A stretch of 64,000 nucleotides of DNA from NCBI GenBank assembly GCA_028673005.1, contig CM054118.1, forward strand, positions 92,232,858 to 92,296,857, in the 5' to 3' direction. The DNA is from Tanypteryx hageni. Taxonomy: Eukaryota > Arthropoda > Insecta > Odonata > Petaluridae. This document shows, one piece after another, positions 23,591 through 36,728 of the stretch (positions within the stretch are counted from its first letter, which is position 1; each line of letters opens with the position of its first letter). The translations under genes and the position numbers were made by a program. The notes below the pieces were generated by a model, which was given only the letters and a program-made list of their open reading frames with translations, was not told the origin of the DNA and searched no databases.

Positions 23591-24000
23591 GACGAGAACG
23601 AGGCGAAGGGAGGTTAAGAGAGAGAGAGAGGGGATGGAATGGAATGAGAGAGGGTTAAAGGGAAAGATTGAATGACCGAGGATTGTAGGAGGGAGTGAGA
23701 GAGAGAGATACGCGCAGTAAATAGCCTATGGAGAGTTGGCTCAGACGGTTTCTTCGAACGTCTACTCTTTCGTTTTTGCCAGTGTCCGCTTTTGCGGAGG
23801 AGTGGTTGGGTGGTGTCTCATCGTCCCCTGCTCCTCCATCTCCCTGGTAACACTGTCAAGGAGACGCTTTGACGCGGCGGACGAGTGCTCCGCCGCCTCG
23901 CGTTCCCACGCCTTTCCCAGAAAAATTAATATATTCTTCGCAGCGCAGTTTTCGTGAGAGCCACCTTATACTACCTTAACCCAGGTACGCCCAATCAAAT
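23591..24000 (+). other. GA-rich tract followed by possible untranslated exon
   Basis: GA-rich DNA (about 23612-23710) leads into a CG-richer stretch (23730-23980) that has no ATG between 23731 and about 24028 and ends near CCCAG|GTACGC, a possible donor. The frame at 23736 starts with TTG and has no known domain. An alternative leader exon is conceivable but weakly supported. Confidence 0.2.
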
Positions 24001-24680
24001 CTTCCTACTCTACACGGTGTGAAACTTTTTATGAATCGAAGGCGTTTAGTGCGACAAAAACTGATTTGACTCTTTGCTTTTAATATATTTACCAGGCAAT
24101 ATTCAGAAACGAGGCATTGAATAAACTGTCTTCTTTATGTTGTTTTGGAAGGTTTAATGTCTCGATTTCTTGACCGAACTCAAAAACTATTTTGGTTCGA
24201 TTGCTCCAGAGCTTGGCGTGAAATTTCTCTTAGTTCTTAGATTATGCGATGCGAAGATCAATACACGTCTTAATTAATTGCGCTCTTGATTTTGCATAAA
24301 ACGATTCTTCGAACATTCTTTTCTCTAATTATGGGTCTTTATCGTCCTTCCAGAACGGTTTTAAAATATTTTCGCTTTGTATAGTAATAAGAGATATAAG
24401 ATATTTTTGTGTAATGGTACTTAAAGACTGATACACGTCGTATTTAACTGTGCTCCCGAATCAGATATTACTAATTTCCATATAATTGGCTAAATACGAA
24501 ATTTCGAAAAAAAATAATATTGCCAATGACCTATCCCTAATCATTATTTAGCACACGTTCTCAGTCCGTCTGTCGTTGTAGCATCGAAGATATGGAGAAA
24601 TACGTCTCATCTCAGAGACATACGTGCATCAGCAGCTGCCGTCTCTTCAGTCTCTTCCCTTTTCTCATCTCCCTTTCTTC
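24001..24680. other. Unassigned AT-rich DNA
   Basis: Nothing recognisable in this stretch. Confidence 0.3.
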
Positions 24681-24830
24681 CTCCCACGCTCGCTCACTCT
24701 CTCTCTCTCTGTCTCTCTCTCTCTCTTTGTCTCTTTCTGTCTCTCTCCCCCTCTTTCTCCCCCTCTTTCTCCCTCCCCCTCTCTCCCTCCCTTTCTCTCC
24801 CTCCCTCTCTCTCTTTCCCTCTCTAGACGC
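24681..24830. repeat. CT microsatellite
   Basis: Long imperfect (CT)n with TTT and CCC interruptions. It produces Ser/Leu-rich frames on the plus strand and Arg/Glu-rich frames on the minus strand, none of them genes. Confidence 0.9.
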
Positions 24831-25624
24831 CCCCGTCGAATACCTGGCTGGAGACTGCGGGTCGGAAATAGTACGAGTGGGATGGGGAGAGGTTGGACGG
24901 AGGAGGCGAAGAGAGAGAGAGGGAGGGAGTGGCTCGACGCTTTCGTATCGCAAAAAGCGCTCTTTCTCTAACGCTTACGAGACGGAAGGTTGGATTCAAT
25001 GAAAATGTTAGCGTTACAAGTTGGGGTGGATTTCGTATTTAACCTTTGTAGCCATTGAGGGACACAGGGTATTGTATTCTATCGGGTAATTAATCATCAA
25101 GCTTTAATTATTATATTTTAATGGCCAAGGTAGAAAATAAAAGAAGAAATTCTCCCATATACGATTTTTATTTTACTTCGGCAAGCGTTTAATTTAGCTG
25201 TAACTCGATGACATCGTTTTAGTTTTGACAGTGGTTAGATATTGTATTTCGACTTTGGCGTGGCTTGCCTTTGCTTTATGCCCCCGTTCGGTGTACCTAT
25301 TCAATATTGTACGGTGATGAATGACGTATAATACTACCTCGTTGCTTTCTCGTTAGACATACGATATGTGCAGAAAATCATCAAATAAATACAAGTAAAA
25401 TTACTTATTGCGCAGTATTCCCTTAGTAATTATCTACGACACATATTTTCTTGTACTTAGGTACGTATTTACGGGCACAACATTGTGTTGAGCAACCTGC
25501 AAGGACGCCTGTCCGTGCCAGAGGCTTTGTTCCACTTGAAAGCGAGCCAACGCTCTCGCAGTTCTCGAGGCATTTGTCGAAAGATTAGTTTAAAGAAAAG
25601 GCTTCAGATATTCAATTTGATGTA
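24831..25624. other. Unassigned DNA
   Basis: CG-richer at the left edge (24831-24980), then AT-rich. No gene is recognised. Confidence 0.3.
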
Positions 25625-25974
25625 AACTAGTGCAGTGGAGCCCAACCTTTTTACATAGCGGGCCGCATTCGTGATTGTGAATGTTTCGGAGGGCCGCATT
25701 GCAAGTCACCAGAGCTTCGGCGAGCCGGATGAGTGTTTACATTAGAAGTTAACAAGAGATTCTGTGGTCTCGTATTGTCGAAAAGCAAGTTTAAATAAAT
25801 TACTAGTGTTAAAGTTCCACCAGGAATGGTTTCGAGACTATAATTATATTGAAAGTATACGAAATTGTCTATATCAAAATTTCTCGATCACCTTTTCACC
25901 ATAACTTCAAGGGCCGCATAGAGCGCTCTCGGAGGCCGCATTTGGCCCGCGGGTTAGGGTCCTCTGAACTGGTG
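25625..25974. mobile_element. hAT-type MITE with 8-bp target duplication
   Basis: The left terminus CAGTGGAGCCCAACCTTTTT (25633) is followed by GCGGGCCGC. The right terminus ends GGCCCGCGGGTTAGGGTCCT then CTG (25966). Termini of the form CAG-GG--CCCAACC with GGGCCGCA blocks are diagnostic of hAT elements. The duplication is AACTAGTG (25625-25632) against AACTGGTG (25967-25974), 7 of 8. The 334-bp element has no coding sequence. Confidence 0.85.
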
Positions 25975-28900
25975 GACACCCTCGGATTGGGTAAATCGAA
26001 AGGTTATAGAACTTTTGTCAGACAAAACTTTTCTAAAAGTATAGAATGAATTTCGATTTCCGTCCCCATCTTTCATTTCGACCCGAATAAAAACACTTTG
26101 CAGATTTTAATCTTTCTCCCGAAATTTTGCCATTCATTTGGGATGAAAAATATTCTTTAAACTTTTTCTTTTCGATTGCAAACAGTTGATTTTCCTTATC
26201 TCTCAGTTATGCCTTGTAAATAAACGATGCGGACGACGAAAAAGATAACTCTTAAATAGAATTCAAACTAAAAGTTCTTTGATAAAACATTTATTTTTAT
26301 TGGACTAATTATGGAAGAATACATTCTAATATTAGTTTTCAATGCATTTGTAAATACTTTTTTTAAAGAGAGAGTTGTTTTATTCAGTCGCTACACCACT
26401 GCTGAATGATTTTATAATTTATTCCAGTGCTGTGCCGTTGTTATATATAAAAGCAATGCAAAGATTAAAACAACAGTTTTAAATATGTGTTTTGTTTTTA
26501 ATTTTAACAAATCCTCATTATTATGGAATTCCGCGAAATCTCAACATCGTCTATTAATTTTATTATTCTAATGCTTTAATTGGATTACCGCATCGTTCCA
26601 ATCACACAATCCAAACATCCACTTAAGTTAAAATATTCTCGTCATTTTAGAGGCCCCATAATCTTCAAAGCCTTTTTGCAACAATAGTGAGTTATAGTGT
26701 TATTGCTGACATGTGATTAAATTTCTATATTCTAAAATTGCAATTGATTTATTGACTATTGATTCCACTTAATTTGTCAGTGACTGTGGCTCTCAGTGGG
26801 CAAATATTAGGTGACATTGATAGATTCGTCGTACTGTAGGAGCGTATAGTGTGGCTCCTCGAAGCAATCGCGAAATTCCTGAGGTTTCATTTTCCAAATG
26901 TAGCAATCACATCTTCTCCAGGCCATGAAGAGCAAACAATGGACGATGGAAATATTACCTTTTATCCTCGCGCAATAATCATAGCTTTGGAAATTATCGA
27001 TAGGGGATGCGTTAATCCCAAAAGGGAGATTTTCACAATTATTCGCTCGTTTTGTGAAGCACGCTATATGAAATGGAGACGGTGGGAATTTTGCAAGAAC
27101 CCCTTATAATTAGCGATTATATAATTAAGCACCTGTTGCTCGTAATGCGATATTTTTTATTCGTCCGAATACGAGCATCTCTCTATCGATGTTTTGGCGC
27201 AAAGTCAGTTGGGTTGCATAACATCCGGGAGGGTGGGAAAATAAGTTTTCCCTCGTCGTAAGACATTCTACCGCGACCGCGTAACTTATTTCCTTTTTAT
27301 TTTATTTTATTTATTTTATTCTTTTCATTTTATTTTATTCATTTCTCTTCCCACCTCTTCACTCGCCCAAGTGGAGGGGGGCGCAGTCTGTCTGTCTGTC
27401 TGAGCACTTTTCCTCGTGTTTGTGCGTGCGTTCATGCCCGCGTCTGCGTGGCGTATATTTATATGCGACCTCTGCTTACTCAAACTGCCTAATTTCATCG
27501 CCGCGTCGGGTGTCGGTCAGGAGGAGGGATGGGAGGCATAGGGGAAGGGGAGGCATAGGGAGTTAGGGAGGGGGGCGTAGTGGAAGGGGTTGGGGGAAGG
27601 CGGACCCGATGTGTTTTCGGCTGAAGCCGGAGGCGATGACGTCCGAACAAATTTAATGATACCGCAAGCCGACTAACCTATTCGCTGTTTTCTGTCTCGA
27701 CGTGTGGGTAACGAAGCAATGGGGGCAGAGCACTCTCCCTCTTTGTAAAAGTGTATTGAGAGACGAGGAGTGCGCCTTGTCACACTTCGTTATACGAAGC
27801 AAACGTCGATCATTTGTTTTTTAAAGCGGTTATTGTTTCCGCGTCTTTTCTAGCTCTTGGATAAGTTCGTGTTTAACGAATGGAAGTTCCCGCGCGAAAG
27901 ACGTAAATCACGTGGCATTATAAGTGTAAAATACGAGATTCGGTGGTTCGAAAAACTTTCGTTGGTAGCAGGTAGTATGTGCGAGGACGCTGAATCGGGA
28001 TTAAATTGTACGCGAGAGAGAGAGAAAATCTCATTTACTTATACGCTTAGATAAATAGGTATTTTGATTGTCATAGAGATAGGAATTGCCAGTCGTAAAT
28101 TGTAAAATATAAAAAAACAGGTGTATTGAGAGCATTGCGTTCAGATGCCTTAAGGTGGCGCTTTGCGCTCCTTTGACAACTTATTTTTAAAATCTTATTT
28201 CTTTAATCTTATTTCACCTGCTGAAATTAATTTGGATTATACTCGAGTGGCCATCTTATCTCCATAGTTTAAAGATTCCTATTGATCCAAACAATTCCTA
28301 CACACTAAAAGAGATTATCGATGGTTACAATAATCTTGCAGCAGAAAATAATAGCCAGGTAACATTTTGTATACTCGTAGTTCTTTAGGTAGCATATCAT
28401 AAAATCTAACTTAAATCAAAATTTTAAATTGAAAACTAAAAACATTTTGCGACTATTTACTAAAAGATAAATATATAATTGAAGCTTTTGATTGCTAGGC
28501 ATAACTTATAAGATAATAAATCATGTGGCTTTTATTATGACAGCATTATTACCAGAGTTCCTCTGTGCGAGTTGGCTCGGAAGTCATTAAGTAAGAGCCG
28601 TAAAAAGCCTAAGGACGGATTTCCAGCTAAATTAAGATTTCAATAATGAAATGGCGGCTTTAATTTGACCTTCGGATTGTAAGAGACGATGTTGTCGTAG
28701 GGATGAAATTTAAGGTTGCAGTATTGCATTTTAAAGGATCAGTTTTCAAAATAAGAAGCTCGTAAGTGTGCTAGTTCTCTGCTCGTGTACTTAATTCTCG
28801 AGCGTATAGGGTGTCACGTACAATAATGATTGCGTAACTAAATTTTTTATCAATTCATGTATAGGTACTCTATGAACAAATATAATGAAAACTTTGTATT

Positions 28901-29129
28901 TTTCAGTTTTTATTTTATTTGTTCATCATGGAAAAGTTCAACACGCCCACCACCGTGATTCTATTCGAGTAGACGCCTTTATAAAATCTTTTATTTCGTG
29001 CATTTCACATAACCTCTTTAAGTGATTTTAAGCTCCATCTTTCAAAATTTAGAACGTTTCAGAAAAATGGAATCGTTACACTATTTTTTCTCTCTCTCGC
29101 ATGACACCTCGTTCTGGAATTTTCGGCAC
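25975..29129. other. Unassigned DNA with (TTTTA)n and CG-rich part
   Basis: No gene is recognised. A TTTTA/TTTA repeat lies at about 27292-27341 and GGGAGG-rich DNA at about 27515-27600. The frame at 26849-27109 starts at GTG and shows no known motif. 27800-28050 is CG-richer. Confidence 0.35.
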
Positions 29130-29565
29130 GTCACCTCGAGTGGACGCGGTTTCCCTCTCTCCGCCATCACTTCTCCCTCATCTACCGCTTAATCCATCTC
29201 CGCCCCTCCCACCTCTCTCCCTCCCCCCTCACCTCTCCCTCCCTCCATCCCTCCCTACCACCTCCCTCCCCTCCCACCTCCCTCCCTCCCCCTTCACCTC
29301 TCTCCCTCCCCTCCCACCTCCCTCCCCCTTCACCTCTATCCCTCCCCCCTAACTTTTCACCCTCTCCTCTCTCTCCCCCCCCTCACCTCTCTCCCACCCC
29401 CCTCACCACTCTCCCACCCCCTCACTTCTCTCCCACCCCCCTCACCTCTCTCCCTCCCCCCCTCACTTCTCTCCCTCCCCTCCCACCTCTCTCCCACCCC
29501 CCTCACCTCTCTCCCACCCCCTCACACCTCTCTCCCTCCCCCCTCACCTCTCTCCCTCCACCGAG
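29130..29565. repeat. C-rich pyrimidine minisatellite
   Basis: More than 400 bp of imperfect CCTCTCTCCC/ACCCCCCTCA units. Many runs of 3-6 C per unit make the minus strand G-rich with potential for G-quadruplexes. The proline/serine frames here are low-complexity artefacts. Confidence 0.9.
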
Positions 29566-32500
29566 GAATGCAAAACTCCGGCTGGTCCGCACTCTTTCAT
29601 CAGAGGCGTGGAATTTCGGAAAGAAAACCAACGCGGATCGTTTACGAGGTTCTCACAAGTCCCTCTCTCGAGAGAGCCACAGTCTGGAATTCTCGAGACT
29701 CCATTAAGAGGCGCGAACGTGTGCCGGTGGCTGCGCTGGAGGTAGGCTTTCTTTTTTTCTCTCTCTCCAGCGAGAGGACGTATTTATTGGAGGCCGTGTG
29801 AGATCGCTCTCAAGCGTCGTCCTCCTACTTTCCTTCTCTTCTCAATGTGTGCCTCGCCGATTCCAGCGAAACTTTGTAGACCGCGATGACATGCGGATTT
29901 AAGGCAGGACCCAGAAAGTCACTCGGCCTATTTCAAACAATTGCAGAGTCTTTAATGTAGACGTGGCAATTTCTGGTTTAACTTACACCAAAAGCTATTT
30001 TAATGACACACCAAGATTATAAAGGAAAATTTAAATTATGAATAAGTTGGATTACAAACATTTAATAGGCGTAGGAAGACCATTAATATCAAATTTAGTT
30101 AAAGCACCAGTATCGCTGAGGAAATTTCAATTATGAATAAATCCTTAAGAGAATATCACCTCATTTCATTTTAGCTGTTTTATTCCCATTTAGATGCTTG
30201 AAAAGTTTTTGATTTTAGTAATAATGTTTCAGTTAACCCATTGGCACTCCCGTAGTTCTATTTTCAGGTTCTCTTATTACTAATGTCATCAAAGTGTCGG
30301 AAATAGTTTTCTACATTTCGAATTAAATATAACACTGGACATATTTGGATCCTTTCGCGCCGCGACCAAGGGACCGTATATCCCTAAACCTCAAAGAGAG
30401 ACATTTCTTTTATGCTTCGCGGGAGCCATACCAAATAGTATCACAGTTCCCCCTTTCTTTTGGAATCCTTCCCCATCAGTCTTTACGATCAGCAGCGCTA
30501 ATTGGCAGACACGATACGATTTTTCCATTCAAAGGAGCAGCTGCCGTTTCATCTTCCGCCCCATTCGCCTGCTTCTTACTTTTTATCTTTCGTTCCCTAT
30601 TCCTCTTCTCTACCTTCTTTTCAAATCCTTATCTTCTCCTCTCCTATCCCACCGCCTCCCTTTCTCCCTCCCAATCACACTTTCTCCCTCCCGATCTCTC
30701 TCTCTTTCTCCCTCCCGATCTATTTCTTTCTTACAATCTCACTCTCTCGTCCTTTCATTGAGCAGAGGAGTTCTCTCCTTCCCCCGCCCCATCCTCCTCG
30801 CACCTTCCTCTCTCAGCTCGAACTTCTCTTTCTCGATCTGAGCAGCGTCATCGCCAGCTCGCTAGGAGTCTTCGCCGTTTCCTGAGAGACTCACGTCATC
30901 AAGCGCGTAGAAATACCTAAAGGAGTTTATTTTCCCTCGGCATTCGAGATGTAAAATTTTTCACTTTTGCTCGTCTTGCGTGCACTTCCTTTTCCCGTTC
31001 CGATGGAAACGGGTTTGATAAACATATTCGCCAAACCTACGTAATAACAAGCTCTGTGGTACGAAATTAGCCCGGAGGTTTTGTCAGGAATTTTCAACGA
31101 ATTTTGTTTTTGTCGTGTCGTATTTTCTCTATTTTTCTCTCTGAAATAATAATCTGCAAGTAGCAAATCGTGGATTTTTACGGTTGATACGATGAAAAAG
31201 TAAGGCTATTGCATAAACTGCTTAACTTTTGCCACATTTTGTCTCCTGCAAAAATATTTCTTCACACCTGAAATAGCAACAATTTTATATATTTTTACAT
31301 TAACAAAACTTGTTTTTTGAAAACTTATATTAGATTATTCGAAGTAATTATTGAAAAATCAAGAGGTGCTTATTTTAAATTACAAGTATTTTATTTGACG
31401 ATCAAACGTTCTAGTAAGTCACTGTCATATACTTTTATTTACATCAGGGAGTAATTATCTGTAATTATCAGAGTTGTGAAGCGATTGTTTCAATTTCGTC
31501 AAGTTTTTTGATAAATGATAAAAGAGAGAAGGTTTGGATATTGAATGCAGCTTACTTAGAATCTACTGAAAGAATTCGAAGAAATAGGGACAAGGTGACT
31601 AAGCAGTATGAAAACTTTTTAAATTGAAAATTAGCATTTTCTATTAAAGGTATGTAGCATACTTAAAAGTGAATGATGAGTTTAAGTTTCTCAAAATATT
31701 GATGGTCATTTTTGATTTAAATTATGCGCGGTCCGCCATGCATTTCTAAATTTAATACGCGTCATTTTTTCAAAAACTTGAATTATGGAGAAATATTTCT
31801 CCGACGGAAACTCCGCACAATTTTTCTCTTTTTGGGTTTAAGTAAGAAGCAACTCGGTCTTACGTCTCTTTCCTCCTAATGTAACGTACATTCCAAAAGT
31901 TCACTTACTAGTCATAAAAAATATGCCTGATAATATTACTTAATATAAATTACCTAAAATAGCTTAGCACAGAGGATGAAACGGAAAAATGATACGGAAC
32001 ATTGGTCTCGAGGGTCGTTCTTTCCGCATCACTTGCGGAATCTCCTTACTAATCATGCAGCTCGTTCGGCCAACTCGGTGTCGTAAGAGGACGCAGGAGA
32101 GTCATATTAAAGCATGGCGTTGAGGTGCTTTCACGTCTGCCGGTGCATGCACCGCGTGTGGAGTGAGCGATCCTCAAATCCTCTCTCTCTGTTGTTGGAC
32201 CGCGGACCGTTTTTCTTGGTTTCGCGCCCGTGCGAATCTCGAATCCATTTCTTCGGTTCGCCGCTTTGCCTTTTTTCCTTCTTCCCCTCCGCGGAAAGCA
32301 TTTCCGTCCATTTGTTCTCCGCATCGGGTTGTTTAAGGCCGTGAGACTATTGTTTGAATCGAGGTGGCTGATAAAGAGATTGATTGCTAATACGGATATT
32401 ATGACAGCTCTTTAAGCTTGTGACGGCAAGATTCTCCGCTCTTTGAGCTTTCCGGGTCTTAGTTTACGTTTTTGATTTACTGCTTCGCAACCACCGCGCA

Positions 32501-33000
32501 GGCGCATTGCAGTGGGCGCTGTTGCGGCCCGACTATCAAATAACGAGAACTTTTTAAGGGATGCGTAATGAAGTATCGAGCGGGCGAGGATGGAAAACGA
32601 CAGATAATTAGATTCAAGTTCCCTTACGTGGAAATGAACAATTATTCGCGAGGCGTATTTATTTCGAGCTCTTTTTATGAGTCTTAATTATGGAACTCAA
32701 ATGTGGAAGAATGTATCTGGAAGTGGCCGGAATTATCGCGTCATTATCTTTTATTGATACAATTAATCCCATAAATTTATGTCAGAAAGTGCGCTGATTG
32801 ATCTAATACGGCCATTGGAGCAAATTTTAAGCAATAATTTCGTAATGAGTTTTAAATGGAAAAAAAACTATTTTTAAGTTAATCTGTTCCATCTGCATAG
32901 AAGCAAGCATTCTTGGGATTCCGGAAACGTCCATCCGGAGAGAACCAAACGGAAGGCTAGCGCATTAGTTACATCCGGGTAATTCTCTTCCCTTTGGCAG
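29566..33000. other. Unassigned DNA
   Basis: No gene is recognised. 29566-29900 and 32050-32550 are CG-richer, 30590-30780 is a CT-rich tract, and the rest is AT-rich. Frames in 30345-30885 and 32049-32415 lack known domains and are composition-driven. Confidence 0.35.
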
Positions 33001-33145
33001 ACGGGGTGAAGTAAAAGAGGTTTTAGGATTAGTGGTTCTAAAAGAACAAAGGCATTAGAGAGTTTATTTTAACGCGGGTGGAAGTGGGTGAGGAAGACTC
33101 ATCGCGTTTCAAGATGGCCGACGACCGCATGTTGAAGCCAGACAC
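33001..33145 (+). CDS. Candidate small exon with start codon (unidentified)
   Basis: A pyrimidine-rich acceptor-like CTCTTCCCTTTGGCAG ends at 33000. In 33001-33145 the first ATG (33114) sits in an excellent context (TTCAAGATGGCC) and opens MADDRMLKPDT, running into CAC|GTGAGT at 33146, a perfect six-base donor. There is no ATG from 32848 to 33113. The coding piece is 32 nt (phase 2), so it cannot simply replace the phase-1 exon ending at 11043. Alternatively the AAGATGGC core is a YY1/Pho-type binding site and the exon is fortuitous. I do not recognise the peptide. Confidence 0.3.
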
Positions 33146-33221
33146 GTGAGTCGTTCGCTGGACTAGTTAATTGCTCAAATGCGATCTAAAGACCGCCGAC
33201 AGTCGTATTTACGAGTGTTTT

Positions 33222-33330
33222 TAGGCGCGTTACGCTTCCAGCGTGAGAGCGCCTATTGGCGTCGGTCTGTCCGTCCGTCCGCATGTTCGTTCTCGGCTTC
33301 TACCGGACGGATTTTCACGAAATATGTTAT
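33222..33330 (+). repeat. Hairpin repeat, copy 2
   Basis: TAGGCGC (33222) and GCGCCTA (to 33254) form the outer stem, TTACGCT and AGCGTGA the inner stem. TTGGCGTCGG, TCTGTCCGTCCGTCC and GGACGGATTTTCACG follow. Order and spacing match copy 1 at 17091 although the stem bases differ. No tandem array follows here. Confidence 0.5.
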
Positions 33331-35329
33331 TAAGGAGTCACAATTCTATATAATAAGAAAATCACATAAATGAATCACGTAAGCCAATCAGGGGTACCAT
33401 TTTACTGGCGACATAAAATAAACTTGCCGTCATAACTGGTCAAATATTGCCCATATCAAAATAGTTTTCAAATAAAAGTTGTAGGACTAGTAAAGCAGAG
33501 TATTTCTTTCCCTTAACACTTTTATCGCAGGAGTAGCCGCTATCAAGCAAATCAAACAAGGAAGTCTTCATTCGCGTTGAACTTGGAAAATTTCTTGCAA
33601 GGTTACTTCATCATTGTTGCCAACATAAATAAACAATATCATGCTCAAAAACTTTTAAATATTCATTTCTTTCGAATACACCGTTGCATGAGTGATAAAA
33701 CGTCTTTTTGGCGCTTTAATAAAGGATTCGCGAATAGAATCGGACAATAATTACGACTACTTTACATGAAGACTTAAATGTATTTTACAACGTACCTCGC
33801 TTGCTTCTCGTTCAATTCTCATCTGAGCGAAAAATATTGAGAACATCGTGAAATCTCAAAGAACGCATTTGAAAACCCTGTGTACTCCGACATGGAGTAC
33901 ACCTTTCCAATCTTGTTTGCCTTGTTCTCAGGGCATTCGTTTAAAAAAATTCTCGAGAAATTCTGCTAATGGAGTGGACGGAACATTCGGCTGCCTTAAG
34001 GGAGTAGTAGGAGTAGCTGCCGCCGTCAAAGTGGCTGGCGAGGCGTTTCATAACCCTGTTTTTATCTGCCTTGGAAATTGAATCTCTCATGTTATATGGT
34101 TATCTTGATGAATTATCTTTCATGATTTGAATCGTTACTAAAGTATTGCAGTTAATTTTCAGAGTAGAGAATTATGCGGCGGCATTCTAGTCTAAAAATC
34201 AAGTTATCTAGCAAATAATATAAATATAGGCGAGTTATATATTTTTTAGTTATATTTGCAAATCGTACTGTTTATCCGAGCTATGTTTCATACCTTCATA
34301 GAAATGTTAGAATAATTATGTATGATCAAGCACTGGTAATTACTGGTCTAGTCAAGTATGATAAATGCACTTTTTTATCACCTACAAAAATAGTTCCGAG
34401 GTCAGAGCGGAGATTTCAGCAAAGAGCGGATAACACTTTCGAAGACTTCAAACGGACAATTATATTCGTTTTAGCTTCAAAAATTATGAAATATCCCATG
34501 AAAGCTCTTTGTCTGCCAGAGGTAGCGATAACATTGTTTGGCCTTCCTTTCGTACTCTTATCCAGGCCCTACGAGAGGGGGGGAGGGCAGGAGGGCCATT
34601 TGGCCTGGGCCTCAAATTTTGACACTTGTTCAGAGATGGATTTATGCACAGGCCCACGAGGCGCAAGCTTGGGGCCTCGTCGAAAAGAGGGCCTCACCTT
34701 ATGTTTCTCTTCTTTTCCGAAAAGCTGAAGTGACATTGCACGTAACTTATTGTTAAATTTTTCATCAATAATTAATAAATGTGCAGGAAAAAACTATAAA
34801 AGCATTTCTTAAATAAAAAATTATTGAAATAATTTATTAGCTTATATATCTATTTATTTATCTTTTTATCCATCGAAACATCAACAATGAATGTTGAATA
34901 GGACATGCCAAAAAGAAATATAAAATACGATTTTTCTTACTTTGTTCTTACAGGATGTTCATGTATTACATTACCCAACTTCCCCAGTTTTTGATAACCG
35001 ATATAATCCTGCGTAACTCTCAATAAGATCCCCCTCTCTCCTCTTGAATACGTAATGCACAGAATTTTTCGTTTTTCACTCACTTTTTTTAAATTTCTTT
35101 AGAGGGCCATTTCAATGTGGTCTACATTATTGTCTGGGTAGAAAGCACTGCTAGCAAAACATTTTTTCTGAATATATCTTTCCTTTAAGAGGTCAGAAGA
35201 TTTAATGAAAGAGTGCTACATAGTGCAAGCTTGAACCCCCTATCCCTAATGTAACCCACTGTAACCATTCATTGAATCCCGACCACCAAATTGGGTTACG
35301 TAATGTTTATGGGAATTTTTTATTTTTAT
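33331..35329. other. Mostly unassigned; repeat remnants at 34560-34700
   Basis: AT-rich DNA without a recognised gene. 34564-34700 carries GGGCCATTTGGCCTGGGCC and GATTTATGCACAGGCCCACG blocks typical of hAT-like or related element ends, but no inverted partner or target duplication could be found. Confidence 0.3.
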
Positions 35330-35640
35330 TACGACGAGGGGCCTCAAAATCTAGAATTGGACTGATCCTCTCTAAGTCTCTCAGAGGGCGTGCTCCTATC
35401 CCTTACATGTTGCGCCTTTCCCTGTTACTTTTACCATCCTCTGTTTATTCTTCTTTGTGGTCTCTTCATTTCTTTTGGGATACGTTCCAGTATTTCCTTT
35501 TTATCCAGCAATGCACAGCTTTTCTGGCGTGTGTCCCGCCCACTGCTATTTCAGCTTCTTTACCCAGCCATATATTTCATACACTCTCCCGCCCTACTCG
35601 AGCCTTTATGCCTCATTCCCAATAGTCGATGAATGTAATA
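35330..35640 (-). pseudogene. Decayed LINE C-terminal tail
   Basis: Read on the minus strand across several frames the sequence gives RVYEIYGWVKKLK, QWAGHT, KKEILERIPKEMKRPQRRIN and RW. This follows the common tail of non-LTR retrotransposon proteins, in which a WAGH motif is followed by R-W, ILEW-P and KR--GRP--RW. Frames break repeatedly and there are several stops. It is a 5'-truncated, dead copy of a LINE other than the one at 3249. Plus-strand frames here are shadows. Confidence 0.55.
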
Positions 35641-36728
35641 ATTTATACATATTGCTTTAGATATATGCGTATGAATCCATATATTTACTCCGTACATAAA
35701 GACAGAACTTATTTCTGTGCAGTAATTTTGCTCAGTTCTCTTCTTGAATAAATAATAGCTCTTTATGTAGAGCGTATGATTCGTCTGTAGAATACGATAA
35801 GATTTATAATTTATTCAATCGCGTAAAACCTATTCATAATGCTATAAATCCACTTCCTGCATCTTCCGCACATTTTACTTCTTTACAGTCACATTAATAA
35901 CTTTCTGACCTTTATGCCCGTTGTGCCACGTTGCTGTTTATATCGTTGTCCTGTCCTCCGGTTTTTAGTTTATAAACGTTGCCTGGATGAAAGTCTTACA
36001 TTTGATCTTTTTCGCATACAAACTTGTTCTATTTTTTCTGATCTCTGCCTCCAACTTTTGAACCATACCATTTTTGTGACCTCTTGACTCTTACTCTAGG
36101 TACTTAATCTATTTATTTTTTGATTAATTCTCTCGCAATGAATGTGGCATAATTATGTATTTGTCTTATATGTATTGAGTCTGTCATTTTTCGCAGTTAG
36201 AGAAATTTTTATTATTTCAACTGATAGTTTCTTCTGGGCCTTTTGAATCTATCATATGGCATTTTTCATTGCTTGATTAAAACTTTTTAATTCGCGGAGA
36301 ATTTTCGAAGACGTCAAATTTAGAGCGAAAAACAAATTTTTGTAATCCTAAATCATATCAGTTGAATTGTCTTATCTGCGTCTGGAAAATGATCTTCAGA
36401 TTTTTAAGGGAAAAGTTTTCTGTGACAATTAGTCGCATCCTTATTTTAAAGGCGTTTGCGTAGCGCCGTGCGTAGTCTTTTCGAACTGAAGGTGATTCAT
36501 ACGGATTCTTCGTCTCTTTCCCACTCTTCGCTTTTGCCCGCTGACTTAGTCTCCCATCTCAAGCCAACGTATGAGACATCGCGCCCTTCTTCAACGAGTC
36601 CCTCGCAAATTCAACCTTTAATCATCCCACTTCTCCGCTCCCTTCCTCCTTTAGAAAACCTGAAATTGTGAAATTATAAAATATTCTCTGCATAATAATT
36701 GGATGTATTATAAATCCTGTCTATAATA
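35641..36728. other. Unassigned AT-rich DNA
   Basis: No gene or element is recognised. 36456-36671 holds a short CG-richer patch with a fortuitous frame. Confidence 0.3.

Noticed and set aside
34630..35380. A hAT element from GATTTATGCACAGGCCC to GAGGGGCCTCAAAATC
   Set aside because: The proposed right end falls in a LINE tail, and no inverted termini or target duplication could be matched.
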